From assembly GCF_036226685.1 (NCBI RefSeq), contig NZ_CP109009.1, positions 3,100,001 to 3,164,000 on the forward strand: 64,000 bases of DNA. The letters are read 5' to 3'. Every line of letters starts with the position of its first letter. Positions within the stretch are counted from its first letter, which is position 1. Source of the DNA: Streptomyces sp. NBC_00690. Lineage in GTDB: Bacteria; Actinomycetota; Actinomycetes; Streptomycetales; Streptomycetaceae. The position numbers were made by a program, and so were the translations under genes. The notes under the pieces are model-generated. The model made no database searches. It was not told where the DNA came from and saw only the letters and a program-made list of their open reading frames with translations. This document shows positions 16,714 to 27,099 of the stretch, piece after piece.

Positions 16714-19299
16714 GTGCCCGGTGAGAATCTGTCCCGCGACGAAGCCCGTCAGCGGGCGGAGCTGCTGTCCGTCGACGGATACGAGGTGAGCCTCGACCTG
16801 CGTTCCGCCGTCGATGGACAGTCGGGAGGCACGGCGGACCCGCACACCTTCCGATCGGTCACGACGATCCGTTTCCGCAGTACGCAGGCGGGCGCCTCGA
16901 CGTTCGTCGACCTGATCGCCCCGTCCGTCACCTCGGTCACGCTGAACGGCAGCGCCCTGGACCCGTCCGCCGTCTTCGACGGTTCCCGGATCGCGCTGGA
17001 GTCACTGGCCCGGGAGAACGTCCTGGTGGTGGACGCCCAGTGCGCCTACAGCCGTACGGGTGAGGGGCTGCACCGGTTCGTCGACCCGGAGGACGGCGAG
17101 GTCTACCTGTACACGCAGTACGAGCCGGCCGACGCCCGACGCGTCTTCGCCAACTTCGAGCAGCCCGATCTCAAGGCCCCCTACCAGCTGGAGGTCACCG
17201 CCCCCGAGAGCTGGACGGTCTGGAGCAACAGCGCCGCCGAGGACCCGTCGACCAGTGCGAAGGACGGCGTGTGGCGGTTCGCCGCGACCAAGCCGATCTC
17301 CACGTACATCACCGCCGTCGTCGCCGGCCCGTACCACTACGAAACCGATCTCTACACCCGTGCGCTCCCCGACGGGACCGTGCTGGAGATCCCGCTGGGC
17401 GCAATGTGCCGCAAGGGGCTCGCCCGCCACTTCGACGCGGACGACATCTTCCTCATCACCAAGCAGGGCCTGGACTTCTTCCACGACCGGTTCGACTATC
17501 CGTACCCGTTCGGCAAGTACGACCAGGCGTTCGTGCCCGAGTACAACATCGGCGCCATGGAGAACCCGGGGTGTGTGACCTTCCGGGAGGAGTACATCTT
17601 CCGGGGCCAGGTAACCCGCTCGTCCTACGAGCGCCGCGCCAACACCATCCTCCACGAGATGGCGCACATGTGGTTCGGCGACCTGGTCACCATGGTCTGG
17701 TGGGACGACCTGTGGCTGAAGGAGTCGTTCGCCGACTTCATGGGCTCGTACGCGATCGTCGGCGCCACCCGCTTCACCGACGGCTGGATCACCTTCGCCA
17801 ACAACCGCAAGGCATGGGCCTACCGCGCCGACCAGTTGCCCTCCACCCACCCGGTCACGGCCGACATCCGCGACCTGGAGGACGCGAAGCTGAACTTCGA
17901 CGGCATCACCTACGCCAAGGGTGCTTCCGTGCTGAAGCAGTTGGTGGCCTACGCCGGAGAAGAAGCGTTCCTGGAAGGCGCGCGCCGCTACTTCAAACGG
18001 CACGCCTACGGCAACACCCGGCTGGCCGACCTGCTGTCCGTCCTGGAGGAGACCTCCGGGCGGGACATGGCGGCCTGGTCGCGCTCCTGGTTGGAGACCT
18101 CCGGCGTCAACGCGCTGACCCCGGTGGCGACCTACGACGCGGCCGACAGGATCACCGAACTCGCGATCCTCCAGGACGGCGACGTACTGCGCCCCCACCG
18201 GGTGGCCGTCGGCCTCTACCGCTACGAGGGCGCGGAAACGGGCCTGGTCCGCTATGCCCGGGCCGAGGTGGACGTGACGGGCGCCCGGACCGTCGTCACG
18301 GAGCTCGCCGGCACCGATCGCCCCGATCTGGTCCTCGTCAACGACGACGACCTCACCTACTGCAAGATCCGCTTCGACGAGGGCTCGTTGGAGACCCTGC
18401 GGGCCCACCTCGGCGACATCGCCGACCCGATGGCGCGCGCCCTGTGCTGGTCGGCGCTGTGGAGCCTGACCCGGGACGCCCTGGTCCCCACGCGTGACTT
18501 CGTCGATCTGGTGCTGCGCTTCGCGGGGCGCGAGAGCGACATCGGCGTACTCCAGATGCTCCACACCTGGACCCACACCGCCTTGGTGCACTACGCGGCC
18601 CCCGAATGGCGCGAGGAGGGCGGCCGACTGCTCGCCGAGGGCGCCCTGCGGGAGCTGCGGCTCGCGGAGCCGGGCAGTCAGCACCAGCTCACCTGGGCAC
18701 GGTTCTTCGCCGCGACCGCACGCTCGGCGGCCGATCTCCAACTACTCGAAGGGCTCCTCGCGGGGACGGCGAGGATCGACGGGCTGGACGTGGACCAGGA
18801 GATGCGCTGGGCGTTCCTGGAGCCGCTGGTCGCCGAGGGAGTCGCCGACGAATCCGGCATCGCCGCGGAGCTGGCCCGGGACGACACCGCGTCCGGCAAG
18901 CGCCACGAGGTCCGCTGTCTGACCGCCCGCCCATCGGCCGAGGCGAAGGCCACGGCATGGGAGCAGATGGTGGAATCGGACACGCTCTCCAATGCGCTGG
19001 TCATCGCGACGATCTCCGGTTTCGCCCAGGCGGGGCAGCGGGAGTTGCTGGCGCCCTACACCACGAAGTACTTCGAGGTGATCGAGCGGGTGTGGCAGGA
19101 GCGGTCCATCCAGATCGGCATGGACGTGGTGCGCGGGCTGTTCCCCTCCCTCCAGGACGCCGAAGGCACGCTGGCGGCGACCGACGCATGGGTCGCCGCC
19201 CATGAGGACGCACCGGCCGCACTGCGCCGACTCGTGCTCGAAGCCCGGGACGACCTGGCCCGCGCCGCCCGCGCGCAGGCCCGGGACGCCACGGTCTGA
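16714..19299 (+). CDS. pepN: aminopeptidase N (M1 family), paralogue 1
   Basis: An 861-residue cytosolic zinc aminopeptidase that removes N-terminal residues from peptides. The GTG at 16714 follows AAGGAG by five bases and gives VPGENLSRDEARQRAELL, parallel to the second paralogue. The exopeptidase motif is GAMENPGCVTF, and the zinc site is HEMAH (from H314) with the distal Glu in KESFADF. Typical PepN has EWWNDLWLNE, but this one reads VWWDDLWLKE, so it is slightly diverged. A long helical ERAP1-like C-terminal domain follows. It is divergent from the Rv2466c-like gene and ends at a clear terminator. Confidence 0.93.
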   Translation: MPGENLSRDEARQRAELLSVDGYEVSLDLRSAVDGQSGGTADPHTFRSVTTIRFRSTQAGASTFVDLIAPSVTSVTLNGSALDPSAVFDGSRIALESLARENVLVVDAQCAYSRTGEGLHRFVDPEDGEVYLYTQYEPADARRVFANFEQPDLKAPYQLEVTAPESWTVWSNSAAEDPSTSAKDGVWRFAATKPISTYITAVVAGPYHYETDLYTRALPDGTVLEIPLGAMCRKGLARHFDADDIFLITKQGLDFFHDRFDYPYPFGKYDQAFVPEYNIGAMENPGCVTFREEYIFRGQVTRSSYERRANTILHEMAHMWFGDLVTMVWWDDLWLKESFADFMGSYAIVGATRFTDGWITFANNRKAWAYRADQLPSTHPVTADIRDLEDAKLNFDGITYAKGASVLKQLVAYAGEEAFLEGARRYFKRHAYGNTRLADLLSVLEETSGRDMAAWSRSWLETSGVNALTPVATYDAADRITELAILQDGDVLRPHRVAVGLYRYEGAETGLVRYARAEVDVTGARTVVTELAGTDRPDLVLVNDDDLTYCKIRFDEGSLETLRAHLGDIADPMARALCWSALWSLTRDALVPTRDFVDLVLRFAGRESDIGVLQMLHTWTHTALVHYAAPEWREEGGRLLAEGALRELRLAEPGSQHQLTWARFFAATARSAADLQLLEGLLAGTARIDGLDVDQEMRWAFLEPLVAEGVADESGIAAELARDDTASGKRHEVRCLTARPSAEAKATAWEQMVESDTLSNALVIATISGFAQAGQRELLAPYTTKYFEVIERVWQERSIQIGMDVVRGLFPSLQDAEGTLAATDAWVAAHEDAPAALRRLVLEARDDLARAARAQARDATV

Positions 19300-19319
19300 C
19301 TCAGGACGCCGATACCAGG

Positions 19320-19347
19320 GGCGCGCCACCGCAGCAGGTGGCGCGCC
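19320..19347 (+). terminator. pepN paralogue 1 terminator
   Basis: GGCGCGCCACC and GGTGGCGCGCC pair perfectly (11 bp) around GCAGCA and are followed by TTT, about 20 bp after the stop codon. Confidence 0.8.
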
Positions 19348-19651
19348 TTTGGTGCGTTGCGGTGAGTTGAGGATGGCCGGAACCTCAAATACCGGGCGGC
19401 CAGGGCCTCACGCCCATCCCCGTCATGGCAAACGCCCCTAGCGCCGCGCTCAATCTGCGCACTCGCGCATCCGTCCGAGGACCGAGCGCAGAACCGAGCG
19501 CACGCCGAAACAAGAGCCTGCCCGAGCCCTTGGCGAGGGGCCTCTACCTCGGCAGTCGAACATCCGTACTTTAGGGCCACCTTGTCCAGAAATGTCGACG
19601 AATTGGTAACGGCGTGTTAGCTCACCCACTCCGGATGGGCATTCCCGCAGC
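19348..19651. other. intergenic region
   Basis: About 300 bp between the pepN terminator and the AbiEi-like gene. I see no convincing gene or strong repeat. It presumably includes the promoter of the downstream gene. Confidence 0.4.
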
Positions 19652-20656
19652 ATGAACGTCTTCCCCCTGCCCCAGCTGGCCGGCATCAAGCCGCGCCTCC
19701 TGTCCACGCCTCAACTCAGGGACCACGGCGTCTCCCCCGCGCAGGCCGCCGCGCGCTGCCGCCCCGGCGGACCGTGGCAGGCGCTGCTGCCCGGGGTGTA
19801 TCTGCTCCACTCAGGCACGCCGACCAGCGAGGAACGGCTGCACGGAGCCCTGCTGTACGCCGGGCGACCGGTGATCCCCGCCCAGGCCGAACACGACACG
19901 GCTCCCCCGTACACCAATGCCCTGATCACCGGGATGGCGGCGCTCGCGCTCTACCAGTTCACCAGCGCACCCCCCTTGACCAGTGTCGAGCACATCGACG
20001 TGCTCGTGCCGCGCACCCGTCGACTGCGCTCCACGGGGTGCGCCCGCATCGTGCGCACGCACTCGCTGCCCCCGGCCGAAGAGGTCACCGGGCTGCCGAT
20101 CGCCCCGGTGGCACGCGCCCTGACAGACGCGGTCCGGGGCCTCACCGACCCCATTGCCGTAAGCCTGCTGCTGACCGAGGCCGTACAGGACGGGCACTGC
20201 GACCCGGCCTCGCTGGTGGCGGAGTTGAGCCGGGGACGGCTGCTGGCGCTGCCGCACGTGGCGGACGCGGTCGACTCCCTGCTCGCCGAGGGGCGCTCGA
20301 TCGCCGAGGAGCGGCTGTACGACCTGGTGCGCGACTACCAGTTGCCCGATCCGCTGTGGAATGTGGACCTGCGACTGCCGGGCGGGCCTCAGTTGGGTGG
20401 CGTGGACGTCTTCTGGCCCGACCAGGCCGTCGCCGTGGAGCTCAACACCCGTGCCCCGCGCGAGGACGAGGACGCGACCTGGTCGGAGCACGCCCGCAAG
20501 CGGGAGCACCTGGAGCGGCTCGGGATCACCGTGGTTCATCTGACGCCCCGGAAGCTGCGGGACTTCCCGGAGCAGCAGGCGATGGTCGTGCAGACGGCCC
20601 TGACGGCGGCGGGAGACCGGCCCCCCGCCGCCTATGTGGTGGTCCTGCCCCGGTGA
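19652..20656 (+). CDS. AbiEi-like N-domain plus nuclease-fold protein
   Basis: A 334-residue protein. Residues about 15-50 (LLSTPQLRDHGVSPAQAAAR ... GPWQALLPGVYLL) match the winged-helix domain seen in AbiEi-type antitoxins. The C-terminus contains GGVDVFWPDQAVAVELNTRA and later HARKREHLERLGITVVHLTP, resembling the Vsr/DUF559 nuclease-fold region in which an Asp and a Glu-containing VEL strand form the active site. No partner toxin gene is adjacent, so a classical type IV toxin-antitoxin pair is not supported. Its stop lies 11 bp from the convergent hydrolase stop. The function is open. Confidence 0.7.
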   Translation: MNVFPLPQLAGIKPRLLSTPQLRDHGVSPAQAAARCRPGGPWQALLPGVYLLHSGTPTSEERLHGALLYAGRPVIPAQAEHDTAPPYTNALITGMAALALYQFTSAPPLTSVEHIDVLVPRTRRLRSTGCARIVRTHSLPPAEEVTGLPIAPVARALTDAVRGLTDPIAVSLLLTEAVQDGHCDPASLVAELSRGRLLALPHVADAVDSLLAEGRSIAEERLYDLVRDYQLPDPLWNVDLRLPGGPQLGGVDVFWPDQAVAVELNTRAPREDEDATWSEHARKREHLERLGITVVHLTPRKLRDFPEQQAMVVQTALTAAGDRPPAAYVVVLPR

Positions 20657-20667
20657 GCCCTCCTCGA

Positions 20668-21864
20668 TCAGCGGCAGAACTCGGCTTCCAGTACGGAGTC
20701 CCGGTCGCCCAACCAGTCGCTGTTGAAGTTCATCGCCAGCGAATGGGTGCCGTCCTCGGTCACGGCGGCCCGGCTGTCGGAGCCGTGGATGCCTCCGCCG
20801 TGCCCCCAGACCTCCTTGCCGCAGCTGAGCTTCTGGCTCATCAGGCCGAGCCCGTAGCCGTATCCCGGCAGATCGGGAGAGAGCGGGACCGTCTCGGTCA
20901 GGGCCTTCTGCTGCTCGGGCGGCAGCAGGGAGCCCTTCAGCAGCGCCCGGTAGAAGCGCTGGAGGTCCGCCGAGTTCGAGATCATCTCGCCCGCGGCATG
21001 GGCGACCGATGGGTTGAGTTCGGTGACGTCGTGGATCTTGGTGGCGGCCGGGTCCTCGGAGAGCTTGGAGTACGCGCGGCCCGCGGGGCGCGGCATCGCG
21101 GTGTCGGTTCCCGGCACGGAGGTGGCGTGCAGTCCCAGCGGGCGCAGGATGCGGCGTTCCACTTCCTTGGCGTAGGGCCGGCCGGTCACCTTCTCGATCA
21201 CGAGCCCGGCGAGGACGTAGTTCGTGTTGGAGTAGTGCCAGTCGGCGCCGGGGGCGAAGTAGGGCGCGTGCCGCAGAGCGAGGTCGATGAGTTGGCGCGG
21301 CTGCCAGGTGTCGTACCGGTGTTGGAGGAAGTCGATGCCGAAGACCTTCTGCTGGAACTCCGGGTCATCGGTGTAGCTGTAGATGCCGCTGGTGTGGTTG
21401 AGCAACTGCCGCAGGGTGATGCGACGGCCGTCGTGCCCCTGGCCGCGGACGACCCCCGGGAGCCAGCGCTCCACCGAGTCGTCGAGGTCGAGTCGGCCCT
21501 GTGCCTCCAACTGGAGCAGGACGGTGGCGACGAAGGTCTTGGTGATGGAGCCGACCCGGTAGCGGTCGCCTCCCTGGCGCTCCCGGCCGGTGCGCAGGTC
21601 CGCGACGCCCGCGGTGCCGCTCCAGGCGCCCTTGCGGTCGCGCGCCTGGGCCACGATCCCCGGCACCCCTTCGCGGACCATGGCATCGATGGCCCGCTGG
21701 GTGGCGTCGTGATCACCCCGAGGGGCGCCGGCCGTGGACGAGCTGAAGGCGTGGGTCGATGCGGTCGGGAGGGTGGGCGACGCGGCGGCCGGTGCCACCA
21801 GGGCCCCGGTGGCGGCGAGCGCCACCAAGGCGACCAAGGCGTGTCGGACCGTCTGTGTGTGCAT
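20668..21864 (-). CDS. secreted serine hydrolase (beta-lactamase/DD-carboxypeptidase family)
   Basis: A 398-residue secreted enzyme of the class C beta-lactamase-like S12 family. The N-terminus has a signal peptide ending near APAAASP. The catalytic SxxK is VGSITKTFVATVL, the second motif is the Tyr-Ser-Asn of WHYSNTNYVLAGL, and the third is GHGGGIHGSDS. Such enzymes include D-alanyl-D-alanine carboxypeptidases, D-aminopeptidases and esterases; the exact substrate is unclear. The gene is transcribed divergently from the large subtilase gene. Confidence 0.88.
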   Translation of the reverse strand: MHTQTVRHALVALVALAATGALVAPAAASPTLPTASTHAFSSSTAGAPRGDHDATQRAIDAMVREGVPGIVAQARDRKGAWSGTAGVADLRTGRERQGGDRYRVGSITKTFVATVLLQLEAQGRLDLDDSVERWLPGVVRGQGHDGRRITLRQLLNHTSGIYSYTDDPEFQQKVFGIDFLQHRYDTWQPRQLIDLALRHAPYFAPGADWHYSNTNYVLAGLVIEKVTGRPYAKEVERRILRPLGLHATSVPGTDTAMPRPAGRAYSKLSEDPAATKIHDVTELNPSVAHAAGEMISNSADLQRFYRALLKGSLLPPEQQKALTETVPLSPDLPGYGYGLGLMSQKLSCGKEVWGHGGGIHGSDSRAAVTEDGTHSLAMNFNSDWLGDRDSVLEAEFCR

Positions 21865-22187
21865 GGCAGCTCCTGTAGTCGACTGCGATCAGCCACAAGG
21901 ACTCGGGCGGGTGTCCCGGGAGTTGCTCCAACCTGGAGAGTTGAGCCGCTTTCAGCCATTCCATACGCACACGACCCTACCGGCCGGTAACACCCTGTTT
22001 GTTCCCGGTGGCGCATCCTCCCCCGTGGCGGGTTGGCGCCATCGTCCCATTCAGGGGGCAGTTAACCCTCCCCAAACCACCATGGCGTACGAAAGGCTGA
22101 GCGGTCATCCGGCACCGAAATCCGGACTGACTAACCGTCAAGCTGTTTGCAACAGGGAAAACGTCTCTTTTACCAACAGGGATGCTG
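21865..22187. other. divergent promoter region between two secreted hydrolases
   Basis: About 320 bp separate the serine hydrolase (minus strand) from the subtilase (plus strand). No gene is supported here. I do not see a clear palindrome or promoter box. Confidence 0.4.
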
Positions 22188-25100
22188 ATGACCCCCGAAT
22201 CCCAGAGCCCCATATCCGGGAGCTCCGTGCCTGGGCACAGACGCGCGGCCCGCGTCGCCGCTGCCGCCTCACTGGTGGCAGCGCTGGTAGCGGCAGGCAC
22301 CGCACCGGTGTTCGCCACGACCACCCCCGCAACCGACCCGGGCAACACCTCCGGCGTCCAGGCCAAGGCGTCCGACAAGCTCGGCGCCGCCGATGCCGAA
22401 CTGCTCGCCGAAGCCGAAGCCAAGGGCGACAAGACCGTCACCGTCATGGTCGCCACCACCCCGGGCGCCACCGAGCAGGTCAGCGGCCAGCTCGACGCGG
22501 TCCCGGGCGCCACGGTCGGCAAGACCTACGACAAGCTCGGCTATGTGCGCGCCACGCTCCCCACCGGCAAGGCGGAGGACGCGCTCGCCTCGGCGGCGAA
22601 GCTCTCCAGCGTGGTCGGCATCGACCTCAAGCAAGAGATCAAGCTGGACGATCCCACCCCGGGTGCCGATCGGGTCAAGGCCGCGGGCAAGGCTGCCAAG
22701 CAGACCGCCGCCCAGCCCGCCCCGGACAAGAACACCCCGGCGAAGAACCCGTACAACCCGTCCTTCGAGACGGGCGCGGTCGACTTCGTCAAGGAGAACC
22801 GGAAGTTCGACGGTCGCGGTGTGACCATCGGCATCATGGACTCCGGCATCGACGTGAGCCACCCGGCGCTCCAGAAGACCACCACCGGCGAGCGCAAGAT
22901 CGTCGACTGGGTCACGGCGACCGACCCGGTGCTGGACCGCGACAACACCTGGCGCCAGATGCAGCTCGGCGTCAAGGGCCCCACCTTCGCGGTCAACAGC
23001 CGTACGTACGCGGCCCCCACGGGCGACTACAAGTTCAGCATCTTCTCCGAGAGCGCCACCATCGGTGGCGACATGAACGGTGACCTGAACCGCGACGGCG
23101 ACACCACCGACCAGTGGGCGCTGCTGTACGACCCGACCACCAGGACCGTCCGCGTCGACCTCAACAACGACGCCGACTTCACCAACGACACCGAGATGAA
23201 GCCGTACCGCAACGGCTTCCAGGTCGGGTACTTCGGCAAGGACGACCCCGCGACCCCGGTCGCCGAGCGGATTCCGTTCGTCATCGAGGTCCGCGAGGAC
23301 GTCGTCCACCCGACGACCGGCGCCGTCGCCGACTACGTCAACTTCGGCATCATCGAGGGCTCGCACGGCACCCACGTGGCCGGCATCACCGCCGCCAACG
23401 GCCTCTTCGGGGGCAAGATGAGCGGCGCGGCGCCCGGCGCCAAGCTGGTCTCCTCTCGCGCCTGCACCTGGACCGGCGGCTGCACCAACATCGCGCTGAC
23501 CGAGGGCCTGGCCGATCTGGTCATCGAGCGCGGCGTGGACATCGTCAACATCTCGATCGGCGGACTGCCCGCGCTGAACGACGGCGCCAACGCCCGCGCC
23601 GAGATGTACAACCGTCTGATCGACCTCTACGGCGTCCAGCTGGTCATCTCGGCCGGCAACGACGGTCCCGGCGTCAACACCGTCGGCGACCCGGGCGTCG
23701 CCCACAAGGCGATCTCCGTCGCGGCCTCCATCACCAAGGAGACCTGGGCTTCCAACTACGGCTCGGTCGTCACCAAGAAGAGCGCGCTGATCCCGTTCTC
23801 CTCGCGCGGCCCGCGTGAGGACGGCGGCTTCACCCCGACCATCACCGCCCCCGGCGCGGCCATCAACACCACGCAGACGTGGACGGCCGGCGGCCCGGTC
23901 GCCGAGGCCGGCTACGCACTGCCGCCCGGCTACTCGATGATGCAGGGCACCTCGATGTCCTCGCCGCAGGCCGCGGGCGCCGCCTCGCTGCTGCTGTCGG
24001 CTGCCAAGCAGCGCGGCGTCGAGCTGACCCCGGCGAAGCTGCGCACCGCGCTCACCAGTACCGCGAAGAAGATCTCCGGTGTGAAGGCGCACGAGCAGGG
24101 CGCCGGCATGGTCAACGTCGTGGGCGCCTGGGAGTCGATCCAGAACGGAGCCACGGCGCACGAGTACGGCGTCAAGGCCTCGGTCGACACCTCGATCGAC
24201 TTTGCGCTGAAGACGCCCGGCTTCGGCACCGGCCTCTACGACCGCGAGGGCGGTCTGAAGGTCGGCCAGTCGAAGACGTACGACATCACCGTCACCCGGA
24301 CCACCGGTCCTGCGGGCGCGCTCTGGCACAACCTGGAGTGGAAGTACAACGACGGCAAGGTCTTCCGCCTGCTCGGCGGCGACCGGGTCCGGCTGCCGCT
24401 GAACCAGCCGGTCACCGTCACCGTCCAGGCCCGCCCCAAGGCCGGCGGCGTCCACAGCGCCATCCTGGAGCTGGACGACCCGCGCACCGAGGGCGTGGAC
24501 AAGCAGATCCTGTCCACCGTGGTGGTCTCCACCCCGGTCACTGGCCCCTCGCACAAGCTGTCGTACACCGACGAGGTGCAGCGCAACAGTCACAAGTCGT
24601 ACTTCGTGACCGTGCCGCAGGGCGCCAAGTCGCTTGAGGTCGCCCTCGGCGGTCTGGCGACCGGCAGCCAAACCCGGTTCATCTCGATCCACCCGTACGG
24701 CGTGCAGATGGAGGACAGCTCCACGATCTTCTGCTACCCGAACTACAACAACCCGGCGAACACCTGCCGGCCCGACGTCCGCTCGTACGCGAACCCGCAG
24801 CCGGGCGTCTGGGAGATCGAGGTCGAGTCGCGGCGGACCTCGCCGCTGCTGGACAACCCGTACAAGCTGGACGTGGCCCTGCTGGGCGCCACGTTCGACC
24901 CGGCCGTCAAGACGCTTCCCGAGGCGAAGGTCGGCACCCCGACCCCCGTCGAGTGGAAGGTCAACAACGACCTCGCCGCCCTCACGGGCAAGCTGGTCGG
25001 CGGTCCACTCGGCACCGAGGTCACCGCCCGGCCGACGATCCTCCACGGTGAGCAGAAGACGACCCGCGTGACCATCGGCGAGGGCGTCGAGCGCTTCGAG

Positions 25101-25514
25101 GTGGCCATCGGCAAGGTCTCCAACACCGCAGCGGACCTCGACCTGGTCGTCCGCCGCGGCACCGCGGTCGTCGCCCAGTCCGCGGACGGCGACTCCGAGG
25201 AAGCGGTCACGCTGCTCAAGCCCGCCCCCGGCGTGTACGACATCGTGGTCGACGGCTACTCCGTTCCCGGCACCGCGGGTGTCGAGTACGACTACCGGGA
25301 CGCCTACTACGCCCCCTCGCTGGGCGACCTGAAGGTCGACGGCGGCCAGCAGGTCACGCTGGCGACCGGCGGCAGCGCACAGGTCTCGGCCGAGGTCGTG
25401 GTCGCCGGTGCGGCGCCCGAGGGACGCAAGTTCTTCGGGCAGGTCCGACTGGTGAACACCAACGGCGCGGCAGCAGGAGCGGGGAACGTGGTGATCGAGA
25501 AGGTCACTCCGTAA
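22188..25514 (+). CDS. large secreted subtilisin-like (S8) serine protease
   Basis: A 1108-residue extracellular protease. A signal peptide (hydrophobic stretch AAASLVAALVAAGTAPVFA) is followed by an inhibitor I9-like propeptide. The catalytic triad is Asp in GIMDSGIDVSHPAL, His in EGSHGTHVAGITA and Ser in GTSMSSPQAAGAAS, with the oxyanion Asn in VISAGNDGPG. The remaining 500 residues are beta-rich with PPC-like repeats and probably help secretion or substrate binding. An insertion between Asp and His (about 170 residues) is typical of tripeptidyl-peptidase-like subtilases. The ATG at 22188 is preferred because CAGGG lies 6 bp upstream; another ATG lies at 22182. Confidence 0.9.
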   Translation: MTPESQSPISGSSVPGHRRAARVAAAASLVAALVAAGTAPVFATTTPATDPGNTSGVQAKASDKLGAADAELLAEAEAKGDKTVTVMVATTPGATEQVSGQLDAVPGATVGKTYDKLGYVRATLPTGKAEDALASAAKLSSVVGIDLKQEIKLDDPTPGADRVKAAGKAAKQTAAQPAPDKNTPAKNPYNPSFETGAVDFVKENRKFDGRGVTIGIMDSGIDVSHPALQKTTTGERKIVDWVTATDPVLDRDNTWRQMQLGVKGPTFAVNSRTYAAPTGDYKFSIFSESATIGGDMNGDLNRDGDTTDQWALLYDPTTRTVRVDLNNDADFTNDTEMKPYRNGFQVGYFGKDDPATPVAERIPFVIEVREDVVHPTTGAVADYVNFGIIEGSHGTHVAGITAANGLFGGKMSGAAPGAKLVSSRACTWTGGCTNIALTEGLADLVIERGVDIVNISIGGLPALNDGANARAEMYNRLIDLYGVQLVISAGNDGPGVNTVGDPGVAHKAISVAASITKETWASNYGSVVTKKSALIPFSSRGPREDGGFTPTITAPGAAINTTQTWTAGGPVAEAGYALPPGYSMMQGTSMSSPQAAGAASLLLSAAKQRGVELTPAKLRTALTSTAKKISGVKAHEQGAGMVNVVGAWESIQNGATAHEYGVKASVDTSIDFALKTPGFGTGLYDREGGLKVGQSKTYDITVTRTTGPAGALWHNLEWKYNDGKVFRLLGGDRVRLPLNQPVTVTVQARPKAGGVHSAILELDDPRTEGVDKQILSTVVVSTPVTGPSHKLSYTDEVQRNSHKSYFVTVPQGAKSLEVALGGLATGSQTRFISIHPYGVQMEDSSTIFCYPNYNNPANTCRPDVRSYANPQPGVWEIEVESRRTSPLLDNPYKLDVALLGATFDPAVKTLPEAKVGTPTPVEWKVNNDLAALTGKLVGGPLGTEVTARPTILHGEQKTTRVTIGEGVERFEVAIGKVSNTAADLDLVVRRGTAVVAQSADGDSEEAVTLLKPAPGVYDIVVDGYSVPGTAGVEYDYRDAYYAPSLGDLKVDGGQQVTLATGGSAQVSAEVVVAGAAPEGRKFFGQVRLVNTNGAAAGAGNVVIEKVTP

Positions 25515-25527
25515 CCGAGTTCCCTGA

Positions 25528-26805
<1,278 letters not shown>

Positions 26806-26823
26806 TCGGTTCGTCCTCCTGTG

Positions 26824-26856
26824 CAAGGCCCCGTCCGGAGCCCGGGCGGGGCCTTG
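26824..26856 (+). terminator. asd terminator
   Basis: CAAGGCCCCG and CGGGGCCTTG pair perfectly over 10 bp, about 18 bp after the asd stop codon. Confidence 0.75.
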
Positions 26857-27099
26857 TGCATGCCGCCCGACGCCCTGGGGGTCGCGCGTTCGGACGGTCG
26901 TGTGCCGGCTGCGGGGATTGGCGTCGCGCGGTCTGGGTAGCCACTGGCCGGCACGGATACCGACCGCCCGTGGAGATCGTTCGCCCAGGCCAGGCACTCC
27001 TCGGCCAGTGGCGGGAAACTCCGGCTTCCAGAGCGCCGCCGCATGGAAGGATGACGGCAAACGTCACGAAAAACTTCAGAAATGCAAGGAGACACCAGC

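Noticed and set aside
17002..18741. A 579-codon frame antisense to pepN
   Set aside because: No recognisable fold and a composition expected from reverse reading of GC-biased codons; the pepN frame has a full zinc site.
19652..20656. A complete AbiE toxin-antitoxin pair
   Set aside because: Only an AbiEi-like domain is visible; neither neighbour resembles an AbiEii nucleotidyltransferase toxin.
22269..25046. A 925-codon open frame antisense to the subtilase gene
   Set aside because: It is very Asp/Val/Gly/Arg-rich, has no domain and mirrors the strong codon bias of the coding strand. Such frames are common opposite high-GC genes.
26806..27060. Possible small genes between asd and the second pepN
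   Set aside because: Frames are short, with no ribosome site and no conserved motif; the asd terminator occupies the first part.
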